A DNA stretch of 42,762 nt from Spirochaetaceae bacterium (GTDB lineage: Bacteria; Spirochaetota; Spirochaetia; DSM-27196; Alkalispirochaetaceae), in the NCBI GenBank assembly GCA_007695175.1, contig REEH01000201.1, positions 1 through 42,762 of the forward strand, read 5' to 3'. Both the position numbers and the translations under genes were made by a program. Each line of letters opens with the position of its first letter. Position 1 is the stretch's first letter. Shown one piece after another: positions 8,269 through 16,407 of this stretch. The notes beneath the pieces are model-generated. The model had not been told where the DNA came from and made no database searches. It was given only the letters and a program-made list of their open reading frames with translations.

Positions 8269-9080
8269 TGGCCGAACGCGTGATGGCCGGGGGAAACGCC
8301 GGTGCGCCGGTCACGTGGGAACGGCTCGGGAGGACGGCCCGGATTACCCTCAACCGGCCGGAAAAGCTCAACGCCCTTACGCTGGAAATGCTGGATCTCC
8401 TGGAAGGGGCGGCGAGAGAGATAGGCCGGGACGCGGAGTGCCGGGGAGTGATCCTGGACGCGACGGGGGAGAAAGCGTTCTGCGCGGGGGCGGATATCAA
8501 CGCCTGGGCGGACCTGCCCCCCCTTGAGATGTGGCGATCCTGGACGCGGCGCGGACACGAAGTATTTGAGGCCCTGGAGCGGCTGCCCCAGCCCCTGCTT
8601 GTGCTGGTGGACGGCATCGCCTACGGGGGCGGCCTGGAGCTGGCGCTCACGGGAGATCTCCTTCTGGCCACCCAGCGGAGCCGCTTCGCCTTTCCCGAGG
8701 TGCGGGTGGCGGCCGTTCCGGGCTGGGGCGGGACGCTCCGCCTGGCGGAACGCCTGGGCCTTTCCCGGGCAAGGGAGATGATATTTACGGGCGATCCCGT
8801 TGATGCCGCCACCGCCGCGGAGTGGGGGTTGGTGAACCGCCTGTATCATGACCGCACAGAGATGGAGAACGCCGCGCGGGAACTGCTTGATCGCATCGCG
8901 GAGAACGCCCCCGTCGCCGTGGCCGCGACCAAACAGCTCCTGAGGGTGCATCAGCACAGTCGCTGGACGGGAGCGGCCATGGAATCCCTCGCGGGAGGGC
9001 TGACGGCGATGACCGGCGATGGAGCGGAGGGGATCGCCTCCTTCCGCGAGAAGCGCCCCCCCCGTTTTGAGGGCCGCTGA
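8268..9080 (+). CDS. Enoyl-CoA hydratase/isomerase (crotonase) family protein
   Basis: 270 residues with the crotonase fold. ITLNRPEKLNALT, KAFCAGADINAW (oxyanion hole) and YGGGLELALTGDLLLA followed by FPEVRVAAVPGWGGTLRL are conserved. Both glutamates used by true hydratases are present (Glu in GGGLEL and Glu in FPEV), so hydration or dehydration of an enoyl-CoA is possible. The ATG at 8268 shares one base with the CoA-transferase stop codon (TGATG), so translation is probably coupled. A second ATG lies 15 nt downstream. It likely acts on the CoA ester made by the preceding enzyme. It is the last gene of the LacI-led operon; the next gene has its own promoter. Confidence 0.88.
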   Translation: MAERVMAGGNAGAPVTWERLGRTARITLNRPEKLNALTLEMLDLLEGAAREIGRDAECRGVILDATGEKAFCAGADINAWADLPPLEMWRSWTRRGHEVFEALERLPQPLLVLVDGIAYGGGLELALTGDLLLATQRSRFAFPEVRVAAVPGWGGTLRLAERLGLSRAREMIFTGDPVDAATAAEWGLVNRLYHDRTEMENAARELLDRIAENAPVAVAATKQLLRVHQHSRWTGAAMESLAGGLTAMTGDGAEGIASFREKRPPRFEGR

Positions 9081-9108
9081 GAATGGCCGGGATCGGGGAA
9101 CTTTTTCC

Positions 9109-9150
9109 TTGACACCTGTGGCAAACCACGGTAGCGTTGTTGCATGCAAC
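9109..9150 (+). promoter_or_regulatory. dctP promoter with palindromic operator GTTGCATGCAAC
   Basis: A perfect TTGACA (9109-9114), a 17-nt spacer and a weak -10 TAGCGT (9132-9137) are followed after one base by the palindrome GTTGCATGCAAC (9139-9150). The operator sits over the expected transcription start and would block initiation when bound. The palindrome is identical to those at the LacI and SDR genes. Confidence 0.7.
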
Positions 9151-9188
9151 TGTTTATCTCAGAAGGAGGGAGACAGTCATTATCGGTG

Positions 9189-9209
9189 GAGTTCCGCCTT
9201 TCGGAATTC
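9189..9209 (+). promoter_or_regulatory. Leader hairpin before dctP
   Basis: GAGTTCCG (9189-9196), a CCTTT loop and CGGAATTC (9202-9209) pair over 8 bp with one G-U. An A-rich run and the dctP Shine-Dalgarno (GGAG) follow. A stabilising or translation-modulating 5' structure is an inference. An extra AAGGAGGGAG at 9163-9172 has no ordinary start codon at the right spacing. Confidence 0.3.
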
Positions 9210-9227
9210 AAAAAAAGGAGTAGGACC

Positions 9228-10238
9228 ATGAAGAGAATTATCATTCTGCTGTGTGCGGCCCTCGTAGCGCTGCCCGCCTTTGGTGCGGGACAGGCCGAGC
9301 CGCCGGAAGACCGAGTCTACGAGGCGACCTTCGCCCACGTGGTGCGTCCCACCATCGCAAAGGGTATCGCCGCGGACATGTTTGCGGAGATGGTGGAGGA
9401 GCGCTCCAACGGCCGCATCGTAATCAATGTCTATCCCGACTCCCAGCTCGGCAACGACCGGGAGATTACCGAGCAGATGCAGCTGGGCGATATCGAGTTC
9501 AATGCTCCCTTCGCGGGAGTTCTGCCCGCTTTCGTCTCGCAGACGCAGATCTTCGATCTGCCCTTTGCCTTTCCCGACTCCCAGGCGATATTCGACGCCA
9601 TGCACGGCGAGGTGGGGGACGTTCTTGACCAGTACCTGCTGGATCAGGGACTGCGCGTACTGGGATACTGGGACGGAGGATTCAAGCATTTCACCAACAG
9701 CGTTCGTCCGATCCGGACTCCCGACGATATGGCCGGTCTGCGCTTCCGCGTTTCCCAGAGTCCGCTGCTTATCGCGCAGATGCAGGCCCTCGGCGCCGCG
9801 GGTATCGACATTCCCTTTGCCGAGCTCTACACCGCTCTGCAGCAGGGCACCGTTGACGGGCAGGAAAACACCCTGGCCAACAACTACACACGACGCTTCT
9901 ACGAGGCCCAGGACTACATGACCCTGAGCGGCCACGGCTACCTGGGATACATTTTTCTGGTGAGTGAGAGCTTTTACCAGTCCCTGCCCTCGGATCTGCA
10001 GCAGATCGTTGAGGAAGTCGCCGCTGAAGTGGCGGAGTGGCAGTGGGAAGCGGCAGCGGAAGAGAACGATGCCTTCCTGGAGCAGCTTCGCGAGACGGGT
10101 ATAGAAATTACGGAGCTCAGCTCACAGCAACGGCAGGCGTTCATAGACGCCACGCAGTCCGTGTACGACGATTTTGAACGGACCGTACCGGGAGGCAGCG
10201 AGCTGTTGCAGGCGCTCTACCGCGCCACCGGGCGCTGA
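9228..10238 (+). CDS. dctP: TRAP transporter solute-binding protein, DctP family
   Basis: 336 residues. The first 21 (MKRIIILLCAALVALPAFGAG) form a cleavable signal peptide for export to the periplasm. The rest follows the DctP fold: NGRIVINVYPDSQLGNDREI, FDLPFAFPD, then the GLRFRVSQSP block whose Arg normally grips the carboxylate of the ligand, and the DGQENTLANNY segment. TRAP systems import organic acids such as C4-dicarboxylates, sialic acid or uronates using an ion gradient; the surrounding uronyl hydrolase favours a sugar acid. ATG 9228 is chosen for its signal peptide and the GGAGTAGGACC ahead of it. The palindrome upstream and the terminator downstream frame it as the first and probably most abundant product of its operon. 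Confidence 0.92.
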   Translation: MKRIIILLCAALVALPAFGAGQAEPPEDRVYEATFAHVVRPTIAKGIAADMFAEMVEERSNGRIVINVYPDSQLGNDREITEQMQLGDIEFNAPFAGVLPAFVSQTQIFDLPFAFPDSQAIFDAMHGEVGDVLDQYLLDQGLRVLGYWDGGFKHFTNSVRPIRTPDDMAGLRFRVSQSPLLIAQMQALGAAGIDIPFAELYTALQQGTVDGQENTLANNYTRRFYEAQDYMTLSGHGYLGYIFLVSESFYQSLPSDLQQIVEEVAAEVAEWQWEAAAEENDAFLEQLRETGIEITELSSQQRQAFIDATQSVYDDFERTVPGGSELLQALYRATGR

Positions 10239-10286
10239 ACCGCCGGCGTGTACTGCGGATAGCGACTCGGCTCCACAGGAGCATCG

Positions 10287-10325
10287 GGACGCGCCACCGG
10301 GTTTAGGCCGGCGCGTCCTTTTTTT
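10287..10325 (+). terminator. Rho-independent terminator/attenuator between dctP and dctQ
   Basis: GGACGCGCC (10287-10295) pairs perfectly with GGCGCGTCC (10310-10318), followed by seven T (10319-10325). No new promoter is obvious before dctQ, so the hairpin probably lowers expression of the membrane subunits relative to the binding protein. Confidence 0.85.
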
Positions 10326-10406
10326 GTGCCGCGCCGGTGTGCCGCGCCGGTTCATAGCCGATACTTATTGGGAAATGCGAATCGGAAACAGGAGGAACAT
10401 GTCCGT

Positions 10407-10895
10407 ATGAAACGAGTACTCTGGTTCCTGGAAACCTACTTTACGGGGGTCCTGATGCTGGTCTCCTCCCTCATGATTTTTCTTCAGGTCGTCCTGCGCT
10501 ACGTCTTCAGCTACTCGATCATCTGGGTGGAGGAGTTTGCCCGGTATTCGATTGTGTGGTTCATCTTTCTTGGGGCGAGCCTCGCCGTCCGGGAGGGCAA
10601 GCACGCATCCGTGGATGTTCTGATCCGTCTCCTTCCGCCCAGGGTACAGAAATTTTTTGATGTTCTTGATATCGTGATATCGATGATCTTTACCCTCGTG
10701 GTGCTATGGTTTGGTATCCGCATGGTGGTGAGAATCGGCCAGATCGGAAATATCACTCCCGCCCTGCAGATTCCGATGTACATCCCCTACCTGGCGATAC
10801 CGATCGGTGCACTCATGATGACCTGGCGGTTTCTGGAGAAGCTGCTGGAGACGCTGCGTGCTCCGGCGGGACAGAAAGAACGGGAGGCCAACTGA
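10407..10895 (+). CDS. dctQ: TRAP transporter small permease subunit, DctQ family
   Basis: A 162-residue inner-membrane protein with four predicted hydrophobic helices (about residues 10-30, 45-65, 85-107 and 125-145). The family-typical VVLRYVF segment, the WVEEFARYSIVWFIFLGAS block and the REGKHASVDVL block are all present. DctQ pairs with DctM to form the transporter that takes ligand from DctP. ATG 10407 is preceded by GGAGG at 10391-10395; an out-of-frame ATG at 10399 is nearer but opens no gene. The stop codon overlaps the dctM ATG by one base (TGATG). Confidence 0.92.
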   Translation: MKRVLWFLETYFTGVLMLVSSLMIFLQVVLRYVFSYSIIWVEEFARYSIVWFIFLGASLAVREGKHASVDVLIRLLPPRVQKFFDVLDIVISMIFTLVVLWFGIRMVVRIGQIGNITPALQIPMYIPYLAIPIGALMMTWRFLEKLLETLRAPAGQKEREAN

Positions 10896-12160
10896 TGGCG
10901 GTACTCCTTCTTTTTACCCTTTTTCTGGCGATCGGCGTACCGATCGCGATAGCAACAGGATTCAGTGCCCTGCTGTTCATGCACTTCGAGGCGGGACGCA
11001 GTTACGGTGCGATCATCCAGGCCATGTTCTCCGGCGTGGACTCCTTTGCACTCATGGCGATTCCCTTCTTCATCTTCGCCGCCGATATCATGCTGGAGGG
11101 CGGTGTATCGCGACGCCTGATAACCTTCGCCAAACGGCTGGTGGGATGGACCGCCGGCGGCTTGCCCATTACGGGCGTGCTCTCGTCCATGTTCTTCGCG
11201 GCCCTCTCCGGATCCGCTCCCGCCACGGTGGCGGCCGTGGGCGGCATCATGATTCCCTCCATGCTGGACGCGAAGTATACAAAGCGCTTCGCCGTGGGAC
11301 TTATGTGCGCTTCCGGCTCCCTGGGTATCATCATCCCGCCGAGCATCACCCTCCTCGTCTACGGTGTAGTGGCGGAGGAGTCGATCGCCGCACTTTTCCT
11401 GGCCGGACTTGTACCGGGTATCTTTATCGGTCTGGTGCTCATCGCTGCGGCCTATATCTACGCACGGAGCCAGCCCTACGTGCGCGACCCCTTTCCCACC
11501 TTCCGGGAGGTCGTGGTTGCCTTCCGCGATGCCCTGTGGGGTCTCGCGATGCCCCTGATCATCCTGGGCGGTATCTACCTGGGTGTCTTCACCCCCACCG
11601 AGGCGGCCGCCGTGGCGGTAGGATACAGTCTCTTCGTGAGCCTCTTCATCTACCGGGAGGTGACCTTCCACGAGGTGATCACCAAAATCGCCGCCAAGTC
11701 CGTAGTAATCTCCGCGGTGATCATGTTCATCATCGCCAACGCGGAGCTCCTGAGCCGCTATCTCACCTTCCGGAGGGTACCGGCACAGCTGGCGGCGCTC
11801 ATCCTGGAGTACGCCGCAACACCGGTAGCTCTCCTGCTCTGGATCAACGTGCTGCTCCTGCTGGTGGGAATGATCATGAATCCCAGCGCGGCGGTTATCA
11901 TCCTGGCGCCGCTCTTTCTGCCCGCCGTTACAGCCATGGGGATCGACCCGATCCACTTCGGGGTGATCATGGTGGTCAACCTGGCGATCGGTATGGTGAC
12001 GCCCCCCTTCGGACTGAATCTCTACGTTGCCGCGGGAATCGGAAAGATGACCGTATCCGAGGTAACCCGGGCGGTCTTTCCCTTCATACTGATCTTCCTG
12101 GTGACGCTTCTGGTGATAACCTTCGTACCGAGCCTCTCCCTGGCGATACTCGGCAGGTAA
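10895..12160 (+). CDS. dctM: TRAP transporter large permease subunit, DctM family
   Basis: 421 residues, very hydrophobic, with the roughly twelve-segment pattern of DctM. ALMAIPFFIFAADIM, the ALSGSAPATVAAVGGIMIPS stretch, GSLGIIIPPSITL, GGIYLGVFTPTEAAAVAVGY and GMVTPPFGLNLYVAAG are hallmark DctM blocks. It is the ion-coupled transport channel. Translation is coupled to dctQ, and the MFS gene follows after 6 nt. Confidence 0.95.
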   Translation: MAVLLLFTLFLAIGVPIAIATGFSALLFMHFEAGRSYGAIIQAMFSGVDSFALMAIPFFIFAADIMLEGGVSRRLITFAKRLVGWTAGGLPITGVLSSMFFAALSGSAPATVAAVGGIMIPSMLDAKYTKRFAVGLMCASGSLGIIIPPSITLLVYGVVAEESIAALFLAGLVPGIFIGLVLIAAAYIYARSQPYVRDPFPTFREVVVAFRDALWGLAMPLIILGGIYLGVFTPTEAAAVAVGYSLFVSLFIYREVTFHEVITKIAAKSVVISAVIMFIIANAELLSRYLTFRRVPAQLAALILEYAATPVALLLWINVLLLLVGMIMNPSAAVIILAPLFLPAVTAMGIDPIHFGVIMVVNLAIGMVTPPFGLNLYVAAGIGKMTVSEVTRAVFPFILIFLVTLLVITFVPSLSLAILGR

Positions 12161-12166
12161 TCATCG

Positions 12167-13429
12167 GTGATAGCAGGGGAGAACCGGCGATATCGGTGGC
12201 TCCAGTGGAGCATTCTGGTTCTCCCCTACATGGTGGCGTACTTCCACCGTCTCTCCATCGGAGTACTGCGGGGGGACCTGACCGCCGAGTTCGGTCTGAG
12301 TGCCACCGCCTTTGCCCAGATAGGAGCGGCGTACTTCTACGTCTACGCCCTGCTGCAGATACCCTCGGGAATCCTCTCCGACACCCTGGGTCCGCGACGC
12401 ACCGTGACCGTTTCCGCTCTGATAACCGCGCTCGGCACGGCCCTCTTCGCCCTGGCCACTTCAGGGACGATGCTCTTCTTCGGACGCCTTGTAATCGGAA
12501 TCGGCGTTTCCTCCGTCTTCATCGCCGTATTGAAGATGCAGGCCCTGTGGTTTGAGGAGGGGGAATTCGCCACCGTTACCGGTTTTACCGCGGGCCTGGG
12601 GACGCTCGGAGCGGTGGGAGCGCAGACACCCCTGTTCCTCGCTTCACAACGCTGGGGATGGCGACCATCCTTTCTCGTCCTGGCCTTGATCAGCGTCTGT
12701 ACGGCGATTCTGTGCTGGACAATTATCCGCGATACCCCGCGGGCAGTCAGGGTGGAGAGCGGAGGCCACCGCACCGGGCACCGCCGGGAGACGCATCTCA
12801 TGCGTGAACTGGCGGCTACAATCTCCAACCCCCGCACGTGGCCCCCGGCGGTGATGTTTGCCGGCGTATACGGATCCTTCATCGCGCTGGCCGGTACGTG
12901 GGGTCAAAGCTATCTGGTAGTTGTCCTGGAGGTACCTCCCGCGGCCGCGGCCAACCTGCTTACCCTGGTGGTGATCGGAATTGCACTGGGCGGAATCGTG
13001 TTTGCCTGGATCTCGGACAAGCTCCGGCGGCGACGCGTACCGATGATGATTACCTCGACGCTCTGTCTCGTGTTCTGGGTCGTTCTCGTCAGCGGCCTGG
13101 TGAGGGAAGTGGCGGCTCTGCGGTTCCTGCTGCTCGCCATCGGTCTTACATCGGGCGTGGTGCTCACGGTACTGCCCTGCGGCAAGGAAGTGAATCACCC
13201 CGATTTTTCAGGAACCTCCACATCCGTTGTCAACGTGGGCGGCTTTCTCGGATCGGGCCTGATTCCGGTAGCCATGGGGGTGGTCCTGGACACCTTCGGT
13301 GGTGTCGAGGCGTACCGCGCCGCTCTGCTCGTGTGCATCGCAGCGTTGATCGCCGGGGTTATCGCGGCATCGCTCGTCACCGAAACGCGATGCCGCAACA
13401 TCTATTTCCAGCTGCGGGAACGGCACTGA
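12167..13429 (+). CDS. Major facilitator superfamily transporter
   Basis: 420 residues with twelve likely membrane segments. The cytoplasmic loop between helices 2 and 3, GILSDTLGPRRTVTVSAL, is the MFS motif A (G-x-L-x-D-x-x-G-x-R), repeated more weakly as WISDKLRRRRVPM in the second half. The start is a GTG at 12167, 6 nt after dctM, with only a weak AGG upstream. Its presence behind a complete TRAP system suggests a second carrier for a related substrate, or an exporter of a pathway product. The stop codon lies inside a hairpin shared with the convergent oxidoreductase gene. Confidence 0.85.
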   Translation: MIAGENRRYRWLQWSILVLPYMVAYFHRLSIGVLRGDLTAEFGLSATAFAQIGAAYFYVYALLQIPSGILSDTLGPRRTVTVSALITALGTALFALATSGTMLFFGRLVIGIGVSSVFIAVLKMQALWFEEGEFATVTGFTAGLGTLGAVGAQTPLFLASQRWGWRPSFLVLALISVCTAILCWTIIRDTPRAVRVESGGHRTGHRRETHLMRELAATISNPRTWPPAVMFAGVYGSFIALAGTWGQSYLVVVLEVPPAAAANLLTLVVIGIALGGIVFAWISDKLRRRRVPMMITSTLCLVFWVVLVSGLVREVAALRFLLLAIGLTSGVVLTVLPCGKEVNHPDFSGTSTSVVNVGGFLGSGLIPVAMGVVLDTFGGVEAYRAALLVCIAALIAGVIAASLVTETRCRNIYFQLRERH

Positions 13430-13447
13430 TCCCGGAAGCGGGATCAG
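13426..13447. terminator. Bidirectional hairpin enclosing both stop codons of the convergent MFS and oxidoreductase genes
   Basis: CTGATCCCG (13426-13434), loop GAAG, CGGGATCAG (13439-13447): a perfect 9-bp stem with a tetraloop. The MFS stop (13427-13429) is in one arm and the oxidoreductase stop (13444-13446) in the other. There is no T-run, so termination or 3'-end protection is inferred. Confidence 0.55.
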
Positions 13448-14589
13448 CGCAGTTCGGGCACGTCCATCCAGGCGCGCTTCTTCCAGCTCTCCAGGCCAAG
13501 CTCCGCCAGTTGCACTCCCTTGGCGGCCTCGAGAAGGTCCCAGCGGAACTCCCCCTCTCCCGCGTGATACTTGAGAAAGAGTTCCCACTGGATCTTGAAG
13601 GCGTTCTCGTAGGGATCGCGATCGGGCATCCGGGTCCACCCCTGGTAGAAGTCAACCGGGTTGGGGACGTCCGGATTCCAGACCGGTTTGGGCGTTGCTC
13701 CCTCGCTCTGGAGAAAGACATCCCGCAGACCGACCCAGGCGGATCCTTCCGTGCCGTCCACCTGCAATCCCATGATCTCATCCCGGCGCAGGCGGATCTG
13801 CCAGGAGGTATTGAAGTGCACGAAGACGCCGCTCTCCAGCTCGAAGGTGGCGCAGGCGGTGTCCTCCGCCGTCGATTTGTACTCCCGGCCATCCTCGTCC
13901 ACGCGCCGTGGCACCGTGATCGCACCGACGGCGGAGATTCCCTTGATGGGACCAAAGAGATTGTCCACCACGTACCGCCAGTGAGGAAACATATCCACGA
14001 AGATGCCGCCCCCGTCCTCCTTGCGGTAATTCCAGGAGGGGCGCTGGGCGGTCTGGTGAAAGCCGTCAAAGACCCAGTAGCCAAACTCCATGCGGACATT
14101 CACGATGCGGCCGAAGAAACCTGTGTCCACCAGGTACTTGAGCTTGCGCAATCCCGGCAGCCAGAGTTTATCCTGAACGACACCATGCCTGACGCCCGCT
14201 TTCTTCGCCAGGTGGTACAGCTCCAGCGCCTCGGCGGTGGTTTCCGCGGTAGGCTTCTCGCAGTAAATCGCTTTGCCCGCGGCGATCGCCTGCTTCACCG
14301 CCGCGACACGGCGGGTTGTGACTTGCGCGTCAAAGTAGATCTCGTTGCGCGGATCCGCCAGCGCCTCCTCGAGGCTGGTGGTATACCGTTCCACGTCGTA
14401 TCTCCGGGAGAGCGCCGCCAGCTTCTCCTCGTTGCGGCCCACCAGGATCGGGTCCGGCATGATCGTGTCCCCGTTGGACAGCTTCACGCCTCCCTGGTTG
14501 CGGATCGCTATGATGGAGCGCTCCAGGTGCTGGTTGGTCCCCATCCGCCCCGTGACACCATTCATGATGATTCCGACTGTTTTCTGCAT
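13444..14589 (-). CDS. Gfo/Idh/MocA family NAD(P)-dependent sugar oxidoreductase
   Basis: 381 residues. The N-terminal Rossmann domain is somewhat atypical (VGIIMNGVTGRMGTNQH), followed by the conserved EKP motif (IYCEKPTAETTAEA) that carries the catalytic/cofactor lysine of the family, then an alpha/beta substrate domain with GGGIFVDMFPHWRYVVDNLFG. Relatives oxidise a sugar, inositol or sugar-acid hydroxyl. It is the third gene of the SDR-led minus-strand operon, 24 nt after the isomerase gene, with Shine-Dalgarno AAGGGAG. Pairing with a TIM-barrel isomerase resembles pathways in which the sugar is oxidised at C3 and then isomerised or beta-eliminated, but substrate identity is unknown. Confidence 0.88.
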   Translation of the reverse strand: MQKTVGIIMNGVTGRMGTNQHLERSIIAIRNQGGVKLSNGDTIMPDPILVGRNEEKLAALSRRYDVERYTTSLEEALADPRNEIYFDAQVTTRRVAAVKQAIAAGKAIYCEKPTAETTAEALELYHLAKKAGVRHGVVQDKLWLPGLRKLKYLVDTGFFGRIVNVRMEFGYWVFDGFHQTAQRPSWNYRKEDGGGIFVDMFPHWRYVVDNLFGPIKGISAVGAITVPRRVDEDGREYKSTAEDTACATFELESGVFVHFNTSWQIRLRRDEIMGLQVDGTEGSAWVGLRDVFLQSEGATPKPVWNPDVPNPVDFYQGWTRMPDRDPYENAFKIQWELFLKYHAGEGEFRWDLLEAAKGVQLAELGLESWKKRAWMDVPELR

Positions 14590-14613
14590 TGCTACGCTCC
14601 CTTCCGTCCTGAT

Positions 14614-15432
14614 TTATACAAACTCCCGGTACGCCCGGATGATCTTCTCCAGATATCGTGTCTGATCGCTGCTCCAGTGACGCGTGGAGAAAACCTCCAC
14701 CTCGATGAAGCCCTGGAATCCCGCTTTCTCCACCGCCTTGCGAAAACGGGGAACCTCGATGCATCCCTCCCCGGGCAGCCCCCGATCCAGGAGAAAATGC
14801 TCCGTCGGTGAGCGCCAGTCGCAGACGTGAAACGCCAGGAGCCGGCCCGAGGCGCCGCACCGCTCGATCTCGGCGAACGCCTCCGGATCCCACCAGATAT
14901 GGTACACGTCCACCGCGACACCCACATTGTCCAGGTTGAGATCCCGGCACATGTCGTTGGCGCTTTTCATTGTGTTGACCGCCGATTTGGCATCGGCGTA
15001 CATGGGGTGAAGCGGTTCAATGGCGAGCTGGACCCCTGCATCCCGGGCCCGCCCCGCCACCGCACTGATTCCTTCCGCTATCTGATCGCGCGAATCCTCC
15101 AGGGACTGGCCCGGATCCGATCCGGGCACCAGGACGATGAGAGGTGCGCCCAGCGCCTCCGCCTCTCCGATCGCCGCAAGGTTGTCCTCGATTGCGCGAC
15201 GCCGCGCGTCCCCGTCCGGAGAGGGAAAAAACCCGCCCCGGCAGAGACTGATCACCTGGAGGCCGGAATCGCGAGCGAGTCGTCCCACGGCGGCGGGATC
15301 ACGCCCCTCCAGGGCATCGCGCCACAGGGTAATTCCGGCGACACCGGCACGGGCATAGTTAGCCAGAGCAATTTCAACGCTCCAGGGTTTTGTCGTGGCG
15401 GTATGAATGCACAGTCGTTTCAGGTCTTCCAT
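14614..15432 (-). CDS. Sugar phosphate isomerase/epimerase-type TIM barrel protein (AP_endonuc_2 family)
   Basis: 272 residues with the xylose-isomerase-like TIM barrel. The usual metal ligands can be read off in order: Glu in LAIEPLHPMY, Asp and His in VAVDVYHIWWD, His in LAFHVCDWRSPTEH, and Glu in FIEVEVFS. Family members isomerise or epimerise sugars and keto-sugars, or dehydrate inosose. CAGGAGGTACAA before the ATG is a strong Shine-Dalgarno. It lies 20 nt after the SDR gene and 24 nt before the oxidoreductase gene. Confidence 0.88.
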   Translation of the reverse strand: MEDLKRLCIHTATTKPWSVEIALANYARAGVAGITLWRDALEGRDPAAVGRLARDSGLQVISLCRGGFFPSPDGDARRRAIEDNLAAIGEAEALGAPLIVLVPGSDPGQSLEDSRDQIAEGISAVAGRARDAGVQLAIEPLHPMYADAKSAVNTMKSANDMCRDLNLDNVGVAVDVYHIWWDPEAFAEIERCGASGRLLAFHVCDWRSPTEHFLLDRGLPGEGCIEVPRFRKAVEKAGFQGFIEVEVFSTRHWSSDQTRYLEKIIRAYREFV

Positions 15433-15452
15433 TTGTACCTCCTGCGGTGTTG

Positions 15453-16277
15453 CTAGAGCCGCGATATATTGAAACCGCCGTCGGAGTAGATCACCGCGCC
15501 GGTCGAGAAGGCCAGGTCGCCCTGCGCGATCGCACCGACCAGTTTGCCCAGGTCTTCAGGTTTTCCCCACCGTTTCTGCGGAACGAGACCGTCCCCGATG
15601 AGCGCATCGTACTTCCCCTTCACGCCCCGGGTGAGGTCCGTCTCAACGATTCCCGGTCTGATCTCGTAGACCTGGGCATTTTCCGCGGCCAGGCGCACCG
15701 CCCAGAGTTTTGACGCCATGGAAAGACCGGCCTTGGATATGCAGTACTCGCCCCGATTGATGGAGGCCGTCTCGGCGGAGATGGAACTCACAAAGACCAC
15801 CTTCCGCCCCGACTCCAGGGGCGTATCCGGTGCACCCCCGTCCCTGCCCAGCCAGCGCCGGACTATCGCCTGCGTGAGGAAATAGGCTCCCGCCAGGTTG
15901 ACCTCCAGCACCTCCCGGAAGGATTCCTCCGTGGCGTCCACGATATCCAGGCGTTCCCGCGGGCCGATACCGGCGTTGTTCACAAGCACGTCCACCGTGC
16001 CGAAGTGCTCCCAGACCTCCCGTACCAGTCGGGTCCTGTCCTCCGGTCGGCCCACATCGGCCTGAAAGGGGGCAAATTCAGCCGCCGGCATCCCGGGATG
16101 CTCCCCCTGCCGGGCCGCTTCCACGCAGGCAGCGCGCGTTTCCTCGGCCGCTTCAGCGTTTCCCGCGTAGTTGATCGCTACTGAAAACCCCCGGCGCGCC
16201 AGTTCCACCGCGATGCCGCGGCCGATACCCCGACTCCCGCCCGTCACGAGCGCAACGGCACGTGTCTCCTTCACCAT
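15453..16277 (-). CDS. Short-chain dehydrogenase/reductase (FabG-like), first gene of the operator-controlled minus-strand operon
   Basis: 274 residues of the classical SDR type. VTGGSRGIGRG is the NAD(P)-binding glycine motif, NNAG follows, Ser in VSSISAE and YCISKAG provide Ser-Tyr-Lys catalysis, and YEIRPGIVETD and SDGGFNI complete the fold. Such proteins are often labelled 3-ketoacyl-ACP reductase, but in a sugar operon a keto-sugar or sugar-acid reductase is more likely. I use the ATG at 16275-16277 because GGAGGGAGA lies directly upstream. A longer frame would begin inside the operator palindrome and is rejected. Confidence 0.88.
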   Translation of the reverse strand: MVKETRAVALVTGGSRGIGRGIAVELARRGFSVAINYAGNAEAAEETRAACVEAARQGEHPGMPAAEFAPFQADVGRPEDRTRLVREVWEHFGTVDVLVNNAGIGPRERLDIVDATEESFREVLEVNLAGAYFLTQAIVRRWLGRDGGAPDTPLESGRKVVFVSSISAETASINRGEYCISKAGLSMASKLWAVRLAAENAQVYEIRPGIVETDLTRGVKGKYDALIGDGLVPQKRWGKPEDLGKLVGAIAQGDLAFSTGAVIYSDGGFNISRL

Positions 16278-16298
16278 TCTCCCTCCCCCCTCGGACAG

Positions 16299-16356
16299 TT
16301 GTTGCATGCAACAATATATCAGGCACCAGCGTAACCCCTGATCAGCGGTCTGTCAA
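16299..16356 (-). promoter_or_regulatory. SDR-operon promoter with 16-bp palindromic operator
   Basis: On the minus strand TTGACA (16356-16351), a 17-nt spacer and TACGCT (16333-16328) form a promoter. The perfect palindrome TTGTTGCATGCAACAA (16299-16314) follows 13 nt after the -10 box and ends 21 nt before the ATG. It contains the GTTGCATGCAAC core seen at the LacI gene and dctP. Confidence 0.7.
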
Positions 16357-16407
16357 GAATATCGAGAGATACCATGCCCGGACGGGTAGAGGAAATGGAA
16401 GGAAGAG

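Noticed and set aside
9163-9224. Leader peptide before dctP after AAGGAGGGAG
   Set aside because: The only fitting start would be ATT; no ordinary start codon is correctly placed.
16278-16307. Ten-residue N-terminal extension of the SDR protein
   Set aside because: It begins inside the operator palindrome, and GGAGGGAGA fits ATG 16277.
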